Source: DATLFA01 sp035525225
GTDB taxonomy: Bacteria > Actinomycetota > Acidimicrobiia > Acidimicrobiales > WLNW01
Reading direction: 5' to 3'
Assembly (NCBI GenBank): GCA_035525225.1
Contig: DATLFA010000022.1
Span: 1 to 64,000, forward strand
Length of the DNA: 64,000 bases
Under the pieces are notes generated by a model. That model searched no databases. It had not been told where the DNA came from and saw nothing but the letters and a program-made list of their open reading frames with translations. The stretch's first letter is position 1. Each line of letters begins with the position of its first letter. A program made the position numbers and the translations under genes. Shown piece by piece: positions 44,997-52,987 of this stretch.

Positions 44997-45962
44997 TCAG
45001 ACCTTCAGCGAGTCGATGCGGTGCATTGCATTGACAAGCCGAACGGTGCCCGACCTCGACCGCATCACCAATGACTGTGTATGCACGTACTGGGGGTCGA
45101 AGCGAACACCTTTCAGCAACTCGCCGTCGGTGATGCCGGTCGCCGCGAAAAAGCAATTGTCGCCCTGGACCAGGTCGTCGATGCCGATGACGAGGTCGAG
45201 GTCGTAGCCGGCGGCGATGGCTGCCTCACGTTCTTGATCGTTGCGGGGCCAAAGCTTGCCCTGCATGTCGCCGCCCATGCACTTGAGTGCGGCTGCGGTG
45301 ATGACACCCTCGGGTGTGCCGCCGATGCCGAAGAGGATGTCGGCGCCCGATTCGGGCCACGCGGTCGAGATCCCACCTGCGACGTCACCGTCGGGTATCA
45401 GACGGATACGTGCCCCGGCGGCACGCACCTCAGCGATCAGATCGGTGTGCCGGTCGCGGTCGAGTATGACTGCGGTCAAGTTACGGACGTCTTCGCCGGT
45501 GGCCTTCGCAAGGCGCTCGAGGTTTTCGGTTGCCGACACGCTGATGTCGATGACGCCCTTGCCCGCCGGGCCCACTGCGATCTTGTCCATGTAGACGCAC
45601 GGTCCGGGATCGAACATGGTGCCCTTGTCGCTCACCGCGATCACCGCGATCGCGTTGCCGCGACCCAACGATGTCAGAGTCGTACCGTCGATCGGATCGA
45701 CCGCGACGTCGGCGCGTGAACCTACGCCGTCGCCCACTGCTTCGCCGTTGTAGAGCATCGGCGCTTCGTCCTTTTCGCCTTCGCCGATCACGACGACGCC
45801 GTTCATCGAGACGCTGTGCAGCACGCGGCGCATGGCTTCGACGGCCGCATGATCGGCGGCGATCTTGTCCCCGCGTCCCATCCACCGTGAGGCTGCCATC
45901 GCCGCGGCCTCCGTGGTGCGCACTAGTTCGAGGGCGAGATTTCGGTCAACGGCTGTGGTCAT
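44997..45962 (-). CDS. glpX: Class II fructose-1,6-bisphosphatase (GlpX type)
   Basis: 321 residues. Removes phosphate from fructose 1,6-bisphosphate in gluconeogenesis; the only type in most actinobacteria. Motifs: VVIGEGEKDEAPML, the metal site AVDPIDGTTLTSLG (DPIDGTT 89-95), FGIGGTPEGVITAAALKC and VQGDNCFFAATGITDG. Start at 45962, with TACCCT ending 8 bases upstream and no ribosome site. Divergent from the zinc-ribbon gene. Confidence 0.94.
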   Translation of the reverse strand: MTTAVDRNLALELVRTTEAAAMAASRWMGRGDKIAADHAAVEAMRRVLHSVSMNGVVVIGEGEKDEAPMLYNGEAVGDGVGSRADVAVDPIDGTTLTSLGRGNAIAVIAVSDKGTMFDPGPCVYMDKIAVGPAGKGVIDISVSATENLERLAKATGEDVRNLTAVILDRDRHTDLIAEVRAAGARIRLIPDGDVAGGISTAWPESGADILFGIGGTPEGVITAAALKCMGGDMQGKLWPRNDQEREAAIAAGYDLDLVIGIDDLVQGDNCFFAATGITDGELLKGVRFDPQYVHTQSLVMRSRSGTVRLVNAMHRIDSLKV

Positions 45963-46030
45963 GGGTCGTGAGGGTACAAGATGCGCGCTCACGAGGGATG
46001 ATCCGACCGCTCGGAACCCCCAGAGCGTGG

Positions 46031-46036
46031 CAGGAT
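46031..46036 (+). promoter_or_regulatory. -10-like element of the zinc-ribbon gene
   Basis: CAGGAT ends 6 bases before the GTG at 46043, matching the leaderless pattern of other genes here except for the first base. Confidence 0.35.
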
Positions 46037-46042
46037 GCAGGG

Positions 46043-46861
46043 GTGAGTTCCTTGTGGTGTTTCCAGTGCGGCGCCGAATACCAAGAGGGCGTCGAGACAT
46101 GCGCCGAATGTGGCGTGGGCCTCGTCACTGAGGCACCGCTCGCCCCCGAGGACGTGGGCGCGTCCGACGAAGAGCAACTCGCCTACGAACTCCACGACTG
46201 GTCCTTCGAGAGCCGGCGCATGCTCGATCAATTGCTGACCGGTGCCGGGTTGGCCCATTCGTGGCAAGGGGCCACGATGATCGTGCGTGTCGTCGACGAA
46301 GAGGCCATCGACGCGCTCGTCGAAGAAGTCGAGCACGCCGCGTTGCCCACACTCGATCCCGACGCAGAACACACCGTGTACGAAATGGTCGAGTGGACGT
46401 CCGAACAGCAGTCGCGACTCTCCAAGATGCTCGGCATGGCGGGGTTGGCACACGAGTTCGACCGCAATGGCGATCTGGTGGTCGACGCCGACGACGAAGA
46501 TGCCGTCGACGCGGTGCTCGACCGTCTCGAAGACGCGATCGCGAGCGGTGAGCCCGATGCCGACGACGTCATCCATCTCGACGACGACCTCGAGGTCAAC
46601 GATCTCTTGTCGGACGCGTTCGACTCGGCTGACCGCATCAAAGGCAACACCCACGATCACGAGGCAATCCTCGAGTTCCTCGAAGCCGAAGTCGTAATCG
46701 GTCGGTTGGCCATGCCCTACGGATTCGAGCGTGACCACTGGGAGCGCGTGCTGTCCAAGCTCGCGGCGTTGCGCGTCTCGCTCGAAGAGGGTGCCCCCGA
46801 CGATGACAACATCGTTGCCAACGCGCGTTCTGTACGCGACGAGTTGGTGCAGATCATCTGA
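46043..46861 (+). CDS. Zinc-ribbon protein with two DUF2007-like repeats, 272 aa
   Basis: The N-terminus carries a CxxC-x(10)-CxxC zinc ribbon (CFQCGAEYQEGVETCAECG). Two related units of about 55 residues follow: YELHDWSFESRRMLDQLL...GAGLAHSW and YEMVEWTSEQQSRLSKML...MAGLAHEF, each ending in an acidic helix. This resembles small signal-transducing (DUF2007-like) domains, but I am not sure. The C-terminal helical part (GNTHDHEAILEFLEAEVVIG) is unassigned. Very acidic overall. Role unknown. Confidence 0.7.
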   Translation: MSSLWCFQCGAEYQEGVETCAECGVGLVTEAPLAPEDVGASDEEQLAYELHDWSFESRRMLDQLLTGAGLAHSWQGATMIVRVVDEEAIDALVEEVEHAALPTLDPDAEHTVYEMVEWTSEQQSRLSKMLGMAGLAHEFDRNGDLVVDADDEDAVDAVLDRLEDAIASGEPDADDVIHLDDDLEVNDLLSDAFDSADRIKGNTHDHEAILEFLEAEVVIGRLAMPYGFERDHWERVLSKLAALRVSLEEGAPDDDNIVANARSVRDELVQII

Positions 46862-46897
46862 GCACGCGCGGCACTGAGCGACACACTAGAGGATCGG

Positions 46898-46903
46898 TAC
46901 ACT
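46898..46903 (+). promoter_or_regulatory. -10 element of the J-like gene, leaderless type
   Basis: TACACT ends 7 bases before the GTG at 46911. Confidence 0.4.
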
Positions 46904-46910
46904 GACCGAC

Positions 46911-47612
46911 GTGGTCGTGCTGGCAGAGATCGAGATCTTCCACTCGCGCCCTGTGGCCCCGACGCGCCGTGTGGCTCTCGGCCATCGCGAATTGCCGGTC
47001 GAGCCGGGACCGGGTTTCGGCGGTGTGTTGCTGGCGGGTGTGGTCGCGCGTTTCTCCGCAGATCTCGACGCCGACCTCTATGACGAGCTCCTCGTGTTGA
47101 TGCGCCAGGTCGAACGGGGCCAGCGCATCCCGCAGCCGAGATTGCGACATCGCTTCCAACGCGACCTGGTCGGGTTGACCAAGCGGCGCCAGCGCCTGAT
47201 CGGCGAACACGAGTCATTGCGTTTCGAATTCGACGAATCCGGCCCGGCCGCTCCGATGGTGCTCGGCGCGGTGTACGCCGCCGGTCAGCTCCCGGGGAGC
47301 GCGCGCACCGACGTGATGGAGCTCATCCGGCGCGCCATGCGCTGGCAGGGTCCGTTGGGTGCAGCGTTCGTCGCGTCGATCTTGGGCCTGGGCGCGGGTT
47401 CGTGGGTGGTCAGCTCCCTCACCGATCCGGTGGCGTGGGCGCGCGTCACACTCGGGCTCGCCGACGAAGACGTCGCCGCCCGTGATCTCGTGCAACGGCA
47501 GTTCCGGCTGTTGTTGCGCGAGGCCCACCCCGATTCCGGTGGCGACGAAGACGTCGCGGCACGCCGCATCTCCGAGTTGAGCCAAGCGCGCCGCATCTTG
47601 TTGCTGGGATAG
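46911..47612 (+). CDS. Protein with C-terminal J-like domain, 233 aa
   Basis: The last 45 residues (RDLVQRQFRLLLREAHPDSG then DEDVAARRISELSQARRIL) have the helix II - HPD - helix III pattern of J domains, which stimulate DnaK-type chaperones. The N-terminal part contains VARFSADLDADLYDELLVLM and SLRFEFDESG, and a hydrophobic stretch (GAAFVASILGLGAGSWVVSS, about 150-170) that might touch a membrane. No J-domain helix I is obvious. Two bases separate it from the hydrolase gene downstream, so they are likely one unit. Confidence 0.65.
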   Translation: MVVLAEIEIFHSRPVAPTRRVALGHRELPVEPGPGFGGVLLAGVVARFSADLDADLYDELLVLMRQVERGQRIPQPRLRHRFQRDLVGLTKRRQRLIGEHESLRFEFDESGPAAPMVLGAVYAAGQLPGSARTDVMELIRRAMRWQGPLGAAFVASILGLGAGSWVVSSLTDPVAWARVTLGLADEDVAARDLVQRQFRLLLREAHPDSGGDEDVAARRISELSQARRILLLG

Positions 47613-47614
47613 AG

Positions 47615-48223
47615 ATGGCTGGCGATTCCCGCTCGAACGGCCGCTCGGGCCGACGACAGAAGCTCGATGGCGTGATGTTGACCCCCGGTGCGGGGAGTGG
47701 TCGTGACCATCACACGCTCGTGGCACTCGAAGCCGCGCTGGCGCCGGTACCGGTGGCCCGCGTGGATTTTCCTTACCGTCGCGCCGGACGACGAGCGCCC
47801 GATCGTCAGCCGGTGCTACTGCAATGTGTCCGCGACGAGGCCGCCGCGTTCGCTCGAGAGCGTGTGTTGAAACCGCGCAATATCGTGCTCGGCGGTCGCT
47901 CGATGGGCGGGCGCATGTGTTCGATCGCCGTCGCCGAAGGCACCCCCGCGGCCGGGCTCGTGTTGATCAGCTATCCGCTGCATCCGCCGGGCAAGCCGGA
48001 GAAACTGCGCACCGAGCACTTTCCCGCCATCACCGTGCCTTGCCTGTTCGTCTCGGGCGATCGTGACGCGTTCGGCACGCCCGAAGAGCTCGAATCGGCG
48101 ACACCGGCGATCACCGGCCCTGTCACCCACGTGTGGATCGAGCGGGGCAGCCATGCCCTCGACCGAGCCGACGACAAGATCGCCGTCGCCGTCCTCGCAT
48201 GGCGGCGCGCGACGTTCACTTAG
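47615..48223 (+). CDS. Alpha/beta hydrolase (KANL3/Tex30-like)
   Basis: 202 residues. Opening strand and oxyanion loop VMLTPGAGSGRDHHTL, nucleophile elbow GGRSMGGRM (Ser in G-R-S-M-G), a strand with LVLISYPLHPPGKPEKLR, the aspartate region LFVSGDRDAFGTPEEL and the late histidine RGSHALDRADDK. This is the small-hydrolase layout of the KANL3/Tex30 and dienelactone-hydrolase-like group. Substrate unknown. Its 3' end overlaps the MFS gene by 8 bases. Confidence 0.8.
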   Translation: MAGDSRSNGRSGRRQKLDGVMLTPGAGSGRDHHTLVALEAALAPVPVARVDFPYRRAGRRAPDRQPVLLQCVRDEAAAFARERVLKPRNIVLGGRSMGGRMCSIAVAEGTPAAGLVLISYPLHPPGKPEKLRTEHFPAITVPCLFVSGDRDAFGTPEELESATPAITGPVTHVWIERGSHALDRADDKIAVAVLAWRRATFT

Positions 48224-49796
48224 GAGGGCGCTGTTCCCCGCTCGAAGGGCCGCTCGGGCCCTGTTCCCCGCTCGAAGGGCCGCTCGGGCCCTCGTCCTGC
48301 GGATTGAGCACTTCGAGCTCGATGTGCGCGGTCTCGGGATAGCGCAGCACCACCAACGCTGCGACCAACAACGGTCCGATGGCGAGGACGAGCAGCGCCT
48401 TTCCCAAGCCCACGTGGTCCGACATGATGCCGGCGACGATCAACCCGGCGCTCGAACCCGCCATGCCGGCCAACGTGATCAGTCCGTTGGCCCGCCCGCG
48501 CGCGCGTGTCCCGAACATCTCCGAGCCATACGTTCCCAGCGCGGGAATCGTCACTGCGCCGACGATGATGCCGCCCGCCTGCCATGCCCACAGCGGCCAC
48601 CCGTGGTTCAAGAACGCGATGGCAGTGCCGAGTGACCCGACGATCAGTCCCACTGCGGCGATGAGGCGCCGGCCACGGACATCGGCCAGCCGTCCACCGA
48701 CCATCACGCCGATGCCGACGGGCGTCGATGTCACGATGGTGAACAGCGCGATGCGGGAAGCCGAAAACCCCCGCTCGTTCTTCAGGAACTCGTTTTGCAG
48801 TTGCGACGCCGGCGAGCGGAACATCAAGACCAGGAACGAACTGACTGCGAGCAACGCCAAGCGTTGCCGATTGATGCTCGACACCTTCCGCACGTGCGCG
48901 AGTTGCGTGCTGATCTCGAAGCGTTTCGTCTCGGGCAGGCGCCGGGCGACGTAGCGTGTCAAGGGGAACCCGAGCACGGGGATGACGTAGATCAAGCGCC
49001 ATCCTTTCGTGCCGAGATCAGCGAGCGGCAGCGCCCACACCGCCATGCCCGAACCGAGCCCCGCCGCGAGCGCGAGCACGCTCACGCCGTAGGCCCGAGA
49101 TCCGGCAGGCAACTCTTCGGCAGCCGCGACGAGCACGACCATCGCGAGCGCGGTCGTGATCCCGCGCGCCACCGTCTGGGTGAGTCCGAGCACCCAGATG
49201 TTCGGAGACAGCGCGCCGAGCACCGTGAACGCGCACGCGGCCACGCTCGCACCGATCGTCACCGTCCGCCGGCCGCGTCGATCGGCGGCAGCGAGCAGGA
49301 TCATCGAGACGATCACCCCGACGCGGGTCAGCGCCAGAACGACACCTTGTACGCCGGTCGACTTCTCGAACTCGTCGCTGGCAAAGGTGATCGTCTGCGT
49401 GATGACGGTGCCGAGATAGCCCGCGATCACCGCCACCGTGCACAGCAGGGCCAGCACGGTCGCGGCGCGTTGGTCGAGCGTGTCGGGCGGCGCCCACCAC
49501 GGCGGCTTGGTCGCCGGCTTGCGCAGGTAGCGGCGGGCGGGGAGCGCGAAGAGAACCCACCACAGCGGCAGCGTCCACGTGTAGTCGATGCGCTGGTCGA
49601 CCTCGAAGCGCCCGTCGGTGCGGGTCCGTACGTCGAGTTGACGGCGGTAGGTGTCGAAAGGCGCCCGGACGGCCCGGTACGACGACCCCGCGTCGCTGGT
49701 GGTCTCGATTTCCTCGTCGACGATGTCGCGCCGGCACTGGCGCAGACGTTCGAGCCCGGCGGCGTCAACGATGCTGGTCGAACTCACGTGCGCCAC
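48216..49796 (-). CDS. MFS transporter with N-terminal soluble extension
   Basis: 526 residues from the GTG at 49796 (GTG at 49787 also possible). About 80 residues precede the first membrane helices (ending TLPLWWVLFALPARRYL), then a 12-helix major facilitator core. Sugar-porter/drug-type loops are visible: AAADRRGRRTVTIGA between helices 2 and 3, LPETKRFEIS at the middle, and GGRLADVRGRRLIAAVG in the second half. The C-terminus is extended by two copies of GPSGPSSGEQ encoded by the 30-bp repeat. The cargo cannot be told. Divergent from murA. Confidence 0.8.
   Translation of the reverse strand: MAHVSSTSIVDAAGLERLRQCRRDIVDEEIETTSDAGSSYRAVRAPFDTYRRQLDVRTRTDGRFEVDQRIDYTWTLPLWWVLFALPARRYLRKPATKPPWWAPPDTLDQRAATVLALLCTVAVIAGYLGTVITQTITFASDEFEKSTGVQGVVLALTRVGVIVSMILLAAADRRGRRTVTIGASVAACAFTVLGALSPNIWVLGLTQTVARGITTALAMVVLVAAAEELPAGSRAYGVSVLALAAGLGSGMAVWALPLADLGTKGWRLIYVIPVLGFPLTRYVARRLPETKRFEISTQLAHVRKVSSINRQRLALLAVSSFLVLMFRSPASQLQNEFLKNERGFSASRIALFTIVTSTPVGIGVMVGGRLADVRGRRLIAAVGLIVGSLGTAIAFLNHGWPLWAWQAGGIIVGAVTIPALGTYGSEMFGTRARGRANGLITLAGMAGSSAGLIVAGIMSDHVGLGKALLVLAIGPLLVAALVVLRYPETAHIELEVLNPQDEGPSGPSSGEQGPSGPSSGEQRPPK
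48231..48290. repeat. 30-bp direct repeat, two copies, with internal dyad
   Basis: Units 48231-48260 and 48261-48290 are identical. Each contains AGGGCC and GGCCCT separated by GCTCG, a perfect 6-bp stem. The same core (CCCCGCTCGAAGG onward) occurs once more at 53656-53681. The two copies here are read in frame as the end of the MFS protein. Confidence 0.9.
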
Positions 49797-49831
49797 GTGA
49801 GGGGTGGCCCTTCTTTTGTGGACGGGTGGAG

Positions 49832-49837
49832 CATACT
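49832..49837 (+). promoter_or_regulatory. -10-like element of murA
   Basis: CATACT ends 7 bases before the murA ATG; no ribosome site lies between. Confidence 0.35.
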
Positions 49838-49844
49838 GAGCGAC

Positions 49845-51107
49845 ATGTCCAGCCGGACGGCGATACTGGTGCGGTGCTGCGGCCCGCTGTCGGGCGTGGT
49901 GCCCATCAGCGGGGCGAAGAATTCCGTGCTCAAGCTCATGGCGGCGACGTTGCTGGCGCCCGGCCGCTACGTCATCCGCAATGTCCCGCGCATCACCGAT
50001 GTCCAGCACATGAGCGAACTGCTGGGGGCGATGGCGGTCTCGGTCGAACAGAGCGGCAACGTGTTGACTATCGACGTGCCGGACGAGATCGTCCCCGAGG
50101 CACCTTACGAACTGGTCGAACGGACGAGGGCATCGATCTTGGTGTTGGGCCCGTTGCTCGCTCGCACCGGCGAGGCGCGCGTCGCGCTCCCCGGCGGCGA
50201 CGACTTCGGCCCGCGCCCCATCGATCTCCACGTACGCGGGTTGCAAGATCTCGGCGCGACCTTCACCACGAGCCACGGGTTCATCAACGGTCGAGCGGGA
50301 CAACTGGTGGGTACCCGCATCCTCCTCGAGTTCCCGAGCGTCGGCGCGACCGAGAACATCTTGATGGCTGCCGTGCGCGCGAAAGGCACGACGGTCATCG
50401 ACAACGCGGCACGCGAACCCGAGATCGCGGACCTCGCGGCCTTCCTCAACCGCATGGGTGCCCAGATCGTCGGTGCCGGGTCGGCAACGATCACCGTCGA
50501 TGGTGTCGAGGAGTTGGCGCCCGTCGAGCATGCGGCGATCCCCGATCGCATCGAGACAGCGACGTTCCTCGCCGCGCTCGCAGTGGCCGGTGGTGAGTTG
50601 ACCCTGAGCGGTGCCCGCTTCGACCACATCGACATGCTCACGCAGAAGCTGGGCGAGATGGGTATGCGCATCTCGCCCGAGGCCGACGGTGTCTGGGCCA
50701 TGGTCGGCCGGCGACTGCGTTCCGTCGACGTGTCGACGCTGCCGTATCCCGGCATCGCCAGTGACTTCAAGCCGTTCTTCGTGGCCATGCTGGCCGTCGC
50801 CGACGGTGTCGGCATCGTCACCGAAAACCTGTTCTCGGGTCGGTTCCGCTACATCGACGAGCTTGTGCGCATGGGCGCCGACATCCGCACCGAAGGCCAT
50901 CACGCGGTAGTGCGGGGTGTGCCGCAGCTTTCCGGGGCGCCGGTGCGCGCCCACGACATTCGCGCCGGGGCGGCGCTCGTCGTCGCGGCGTTGCGGGCCG
51001 AGGGTGAGACGCTGATCACCGATTGCCACCACATCGACCGCGGCTACGAGGACCTCGTCGGCAAGCTGCAGCGCGTCGGCGCCGATATCGAGCGAGTCGC
51101 GCTATGA
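49845..51107 (+). CDS. murA: UDP-N-acetylglucosamine 1-carboxyvinyltransferase (Asp variant)
   Basis: 420 residues. First committed step of peptidoglycan synthesis: transfer of enolpyruvate from PEP to UDP-GlcNAc. Conserved lysine K25 in ISGAKNSVLK, VERTRASILVLGPLLAR, and the catalytic loop ALPGGDDFGPRPIDLH. Where most MurA enzymes carry the fosfomycin-binding cysteine, this one has Asp119, as in mycobacterial MurA, so natural fosfomycin resistance of the target is expected. Later motifs: DRIETATFL, SDFKPFF and ENLFSGRFRY. Confidence 0.94.
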   Translation: MSSRTAILVRCCGPLSGVVPISGAKNSVLKLMAATLLAPGRYVIRNVPRITDVQHMSELLGAMAVSVEQSGNVLTIDVPDEIVPEAPYELVERTRASILVLGPLLARTGEARVALPGGDDFGPRPIDLHVRGLQDLGATFTTSHGFINGRAGQLVGTRILLEFPSVGATENILMAAVRAKGTTVIDNAAREPEIADLAAFLNRMGAQIVGAGSATITVDGVEELAPVEHAAIPDRIETATFLAALAVAGGELTLSGARFDHIDMLTQKLGEMGMRISPEADGVWAMVGRRLRSVDVSTLPYPGIASDFKPFFVAMLAVADGVGIVTENLFSGRFRYIDELVRMGADIRTEGHHAVVRGVPQLSGAPVRAHDIRAGAALVVAALRAEGETLITDCHHIDRGYEDLVGKLQRVGADIERVAL

Positions 51108-51139
51108 AGTCGGGCGCGATGAAGCGCGCCGTGACGCCG

Positions 51140-51292
51140 TCATTCGTCGTCGGGCGGGTCGGTGGCGCGCCGCCGTGCGTCGGCCACTCGATTGGCCCGC
51201 CGGTTGGCGATGAACAACAGCAGGCCGATCACCAGCAGAGGGGCGATCACGAGGCCGAACTCGTCCCAACCGCCCTGATGTGCGAGGACCAT
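51140..51292 (-). CDS. Small single-pass membrane protein, 50 aa
   Basis: ATG at 51292 to TGA at 51140. Sequence pattern: MVLAHQGGWDEFG, a hydrophobic helix (LVIAPLLVIGLLLFIA), then a basic Arg-rich stretch (NRRANRVADARRR) and an acidic end (DPPDDE), as expected for an N-out/C-in anchor. TACGAT (51305-51300) ends 7 bases before the ATG, like other leaderless genes here. Function unknown. It lies between murA and the NifU-like gene, on the opposite strand. Confidence 0.6.
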   Translation of the reverse strand: MVLAHQGGWDEFGLVIAPLLVIGLLLFIANRRANRVADARRRATDPPDDE

Positions 51293-51378
51293 CCCGATGA
51301 TCGTACGGTCTTGGGGAACATCTCGCGAGCGCCGGCCGTTCTATTGGCCGAACGCCGCCAACGCGAAACAGGAGTGAC

Positions 51379-51687
51379 GTGAGCATCCCCGTACAAGCTG
51401 AAAGTCCCCGAATAGATCGGGCGCGGGTCGAGGAAGTCATCGCGATCATCCGTCCGGCGATCCAGGCCGACAAGGGTGACATCCGGCTCATCGACGTCGA
51501 CGAAGAGGCCGGGATCGTCAAGGTCGAGTTGCAGGGCGCCTGCGTGAGCTGCCCCGCCTCGACACAGACTCTCAAAGCCGGCATCGAGCGAATCATGAAA
51601 GATCGCGTGCCCGGTGTGAACGAGGTCATCAACGTGGGCGAGACCTTGCTCGGCGAGGCCGAAGGCACCTCGGTTTTCGTGCGCTGA
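51379..51687 (+). CDS. NifU-domain iron-sulfur protein, 102 aa
   Basis: GTG start with ribosome site AGGAG. The NifU C-terminal (Nfu) domain: VEEVIAIIRPAIQADKGDI, VKVELQGACVSCPAST with the CxxC that binds or transfers a [4Fe-4S] cluster, and TLKAGIERIMKDRVPGV. Acts in late iron-sulfur cluster delivery. Its stop overlaps the start of the rhomboid gene by one base (TGATG). Confidence 0.9.
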   Translation: MSIPVQAESPRIDRARVEEVIAIIRPAIQADKGDIRLIDVDEEAGIVKVELQGACVSCPASTQTLKAGIERIMKDRVPGVNEVINVGETLLGEAEGTSVFVR

Positions 51688-52529
51688 TGGCCACCGATCT
51701 CTTGCCGTGTTACCGGCACCCCGATCGCACGGGCGGCGTCCGCTGCCAGCGCTGTGACCGACCGATCTGCCCTGCGTGCATGAACACGGCATCGGTCGGG
51801 TTCCACTGCCCCGAGTGTGCAGGGGCGAAGTCAGGCCGCCAAGAGGTGTACACGGGTCGAGCCGCGTTCGGCGGCGCGAAATCCTTGGTGCTGACGCCCG
51901 CACTCGTCGCCGTCAATGTCGGCATGTTCCTCCTCAGTTTGACCGGCGGCGGCCGAGCGGGCGAGATCAGCGGCCGGATGTTGCGCGACTACGCGCTGTA
52001 CGGCCCGTCGATCCGTTATGACAACGAGTGGTACCGCATCATCACGGCCGGCTTCTTGCACGCCGGCTTGTTGCATATCGCCTTCAACATGTACGCGCTG
52101 TGGGTCATCGGCAACATGCTCGAGCCCGCACTCGGCCGGTTGCGCTTCGGCATCATCTTTCTCGGTGGTTTGATCGCCGGGTCGCTGGGCGCGCTCGTGC
52201 TCGACCCGGACAGGCTCGCCGTAGGTGCCTCAGGCGCGATCTTTGCGTTGTTCGCGGCGGTGTTCATCGCGCAACGCGCCGCTGGCATCGATCCCTGGCG
52301 CTCGGGCATCGCGCTCACCATCGGCATCAACCTGCTCATTACGCTCGCGATCCCGTTCATCTCGAAGGGCGGTCATATCGGCGGCCTCGCCGGCGGTGCA
52401 ATATTGGCGTGGCTACTCGTCGAAGCACCGCGGCGCACGACCAATCGTCAGGCACCACTGATCGCTGCGGCGGTGTTGGTGCCGGTGTTCTTCTTGGCCG
52501 CGGTCGGCGCGGCCTACGCGTTCGCCTGA
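51687..52529 (+). CDS. Rhomboid-family intramembrane serine protease
   Basis: 280 residues. A B-box-like zinc-binding head (CYRHPDRTGGVRC, CDRPICPACM, CPEC; residues 8-44) precedes six or seven membrane helices. The catalytic pair is Ser182 in GASGAIF and His230 in GGHIGGLAGG; HAGLLHIAFNMYAL supplies the conserved H/N residues of the oxyanion site. Cleaves membrane proteins within the bilayer; substrate unknown. Its 3' end overlaps the converging SRPBCC gene by 16 bases. Confidence 0.9.
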   Translation: MATDLLPCYRHPDRTGGVRCQRCDRPICPACMNTASVGFHCPECAGAKSGRQEVYTGRAAFGGAKSLVLTPALVAVNVGMFLLSLTGGGRAGEISGRMLRDYALYGPSIRYDNEWYRIITAGFLHAGLLHIAFNMYALWVIGNMLEPALGRLRFGIIFLGGLIAGSLGALVLDPDRLAVGASGAIFALFAAVFIAQRAAGIDPWRSGIALTIGINLLITLAIPFISKGGHIGGLAGGAILAWLLVEAPRRTTNRQAPLIAAAVLVPVFFLAAVGAAYAFA

Positions 52530-52972
52530 CGATCCGGCTGCTCGATCGTGCGTTTCAACCTGTCGAGGTTGCGCCGCCAGATCTGGGCCATCACCGGAGC
52601 TCCGGCGCGAGCGCCGACCGAGCCACCCATCCAGATCGGGAAGGTGAGTGTCTCCTCCCAGATGAACTCGGTGCGCGCGTTGCCCACTTCACGCAACATG
52701 AACCGGCCTTTGCCGGTCACGGTACCGACGTGCGAAACCCCCATCGTCGAGTTCGGGATCCACTCGGTGATCTCCATGCGATCGGTGAGCCGGAACGGGC
52801 CGATCTTGGTGTCGCAGTCGAAGGTCGTACCGACGCCGCGCGTCGATGGAGAAGTGAAGCGGATGGCTTCGGCATCGGCCATCCACTCGACGTGCGACGC
52901 GATGTCCTCGACGCGCTCCCACACAACCGACGGTGGCCGGTCGATGATGATAGACACACGTACCCGCGCCAC
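52514..52972 (-). CDS. SRPBCC-family protein (polyketide cyclase/dehydrase-like), 152 aa
   Basis: Begins RVRVSIIIDRPPSVVWERV, the usual first strand and helix of START/Bet v 1-like domains, with IASHVEWMADAEAI and a late FIWEETLTFPIWMGG strand, and a long C-terminal helix (IWRRNLDRLKRTIEQ). Binds a hydrophobic ligand in a deep pocket in this superfamily; ligand unknown. GTG start with TACGCT (52984-52979) ending 6 bases upstream. Only 15 bases separate its start from that of the divergent DsbA-like gene. Confidence 0.78.
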   Translation of the reverse strand: MARVRVSIIIDRPPSVVWERVEDIASHVEWMADAEAIRFTSPSTRGVGTTFDCDTKIGPFRLTDRMEITEWIPNSTMGVSHVGTVTGKGRFMLREVGNARTEFIWEETLTFPIWMGGSVGARAGAPVMAQIWRRNLDRLKRTIEQPDRQANA

Positions 52973-52987
52973 CTAGTGAGCGTACCC

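Noticed and set aside
49797..51032. Upstream continuation of the MFS frame opposite murA
   Set aside because: The transporter begins near 49796; beyond it the frame is only the antisense of murA.
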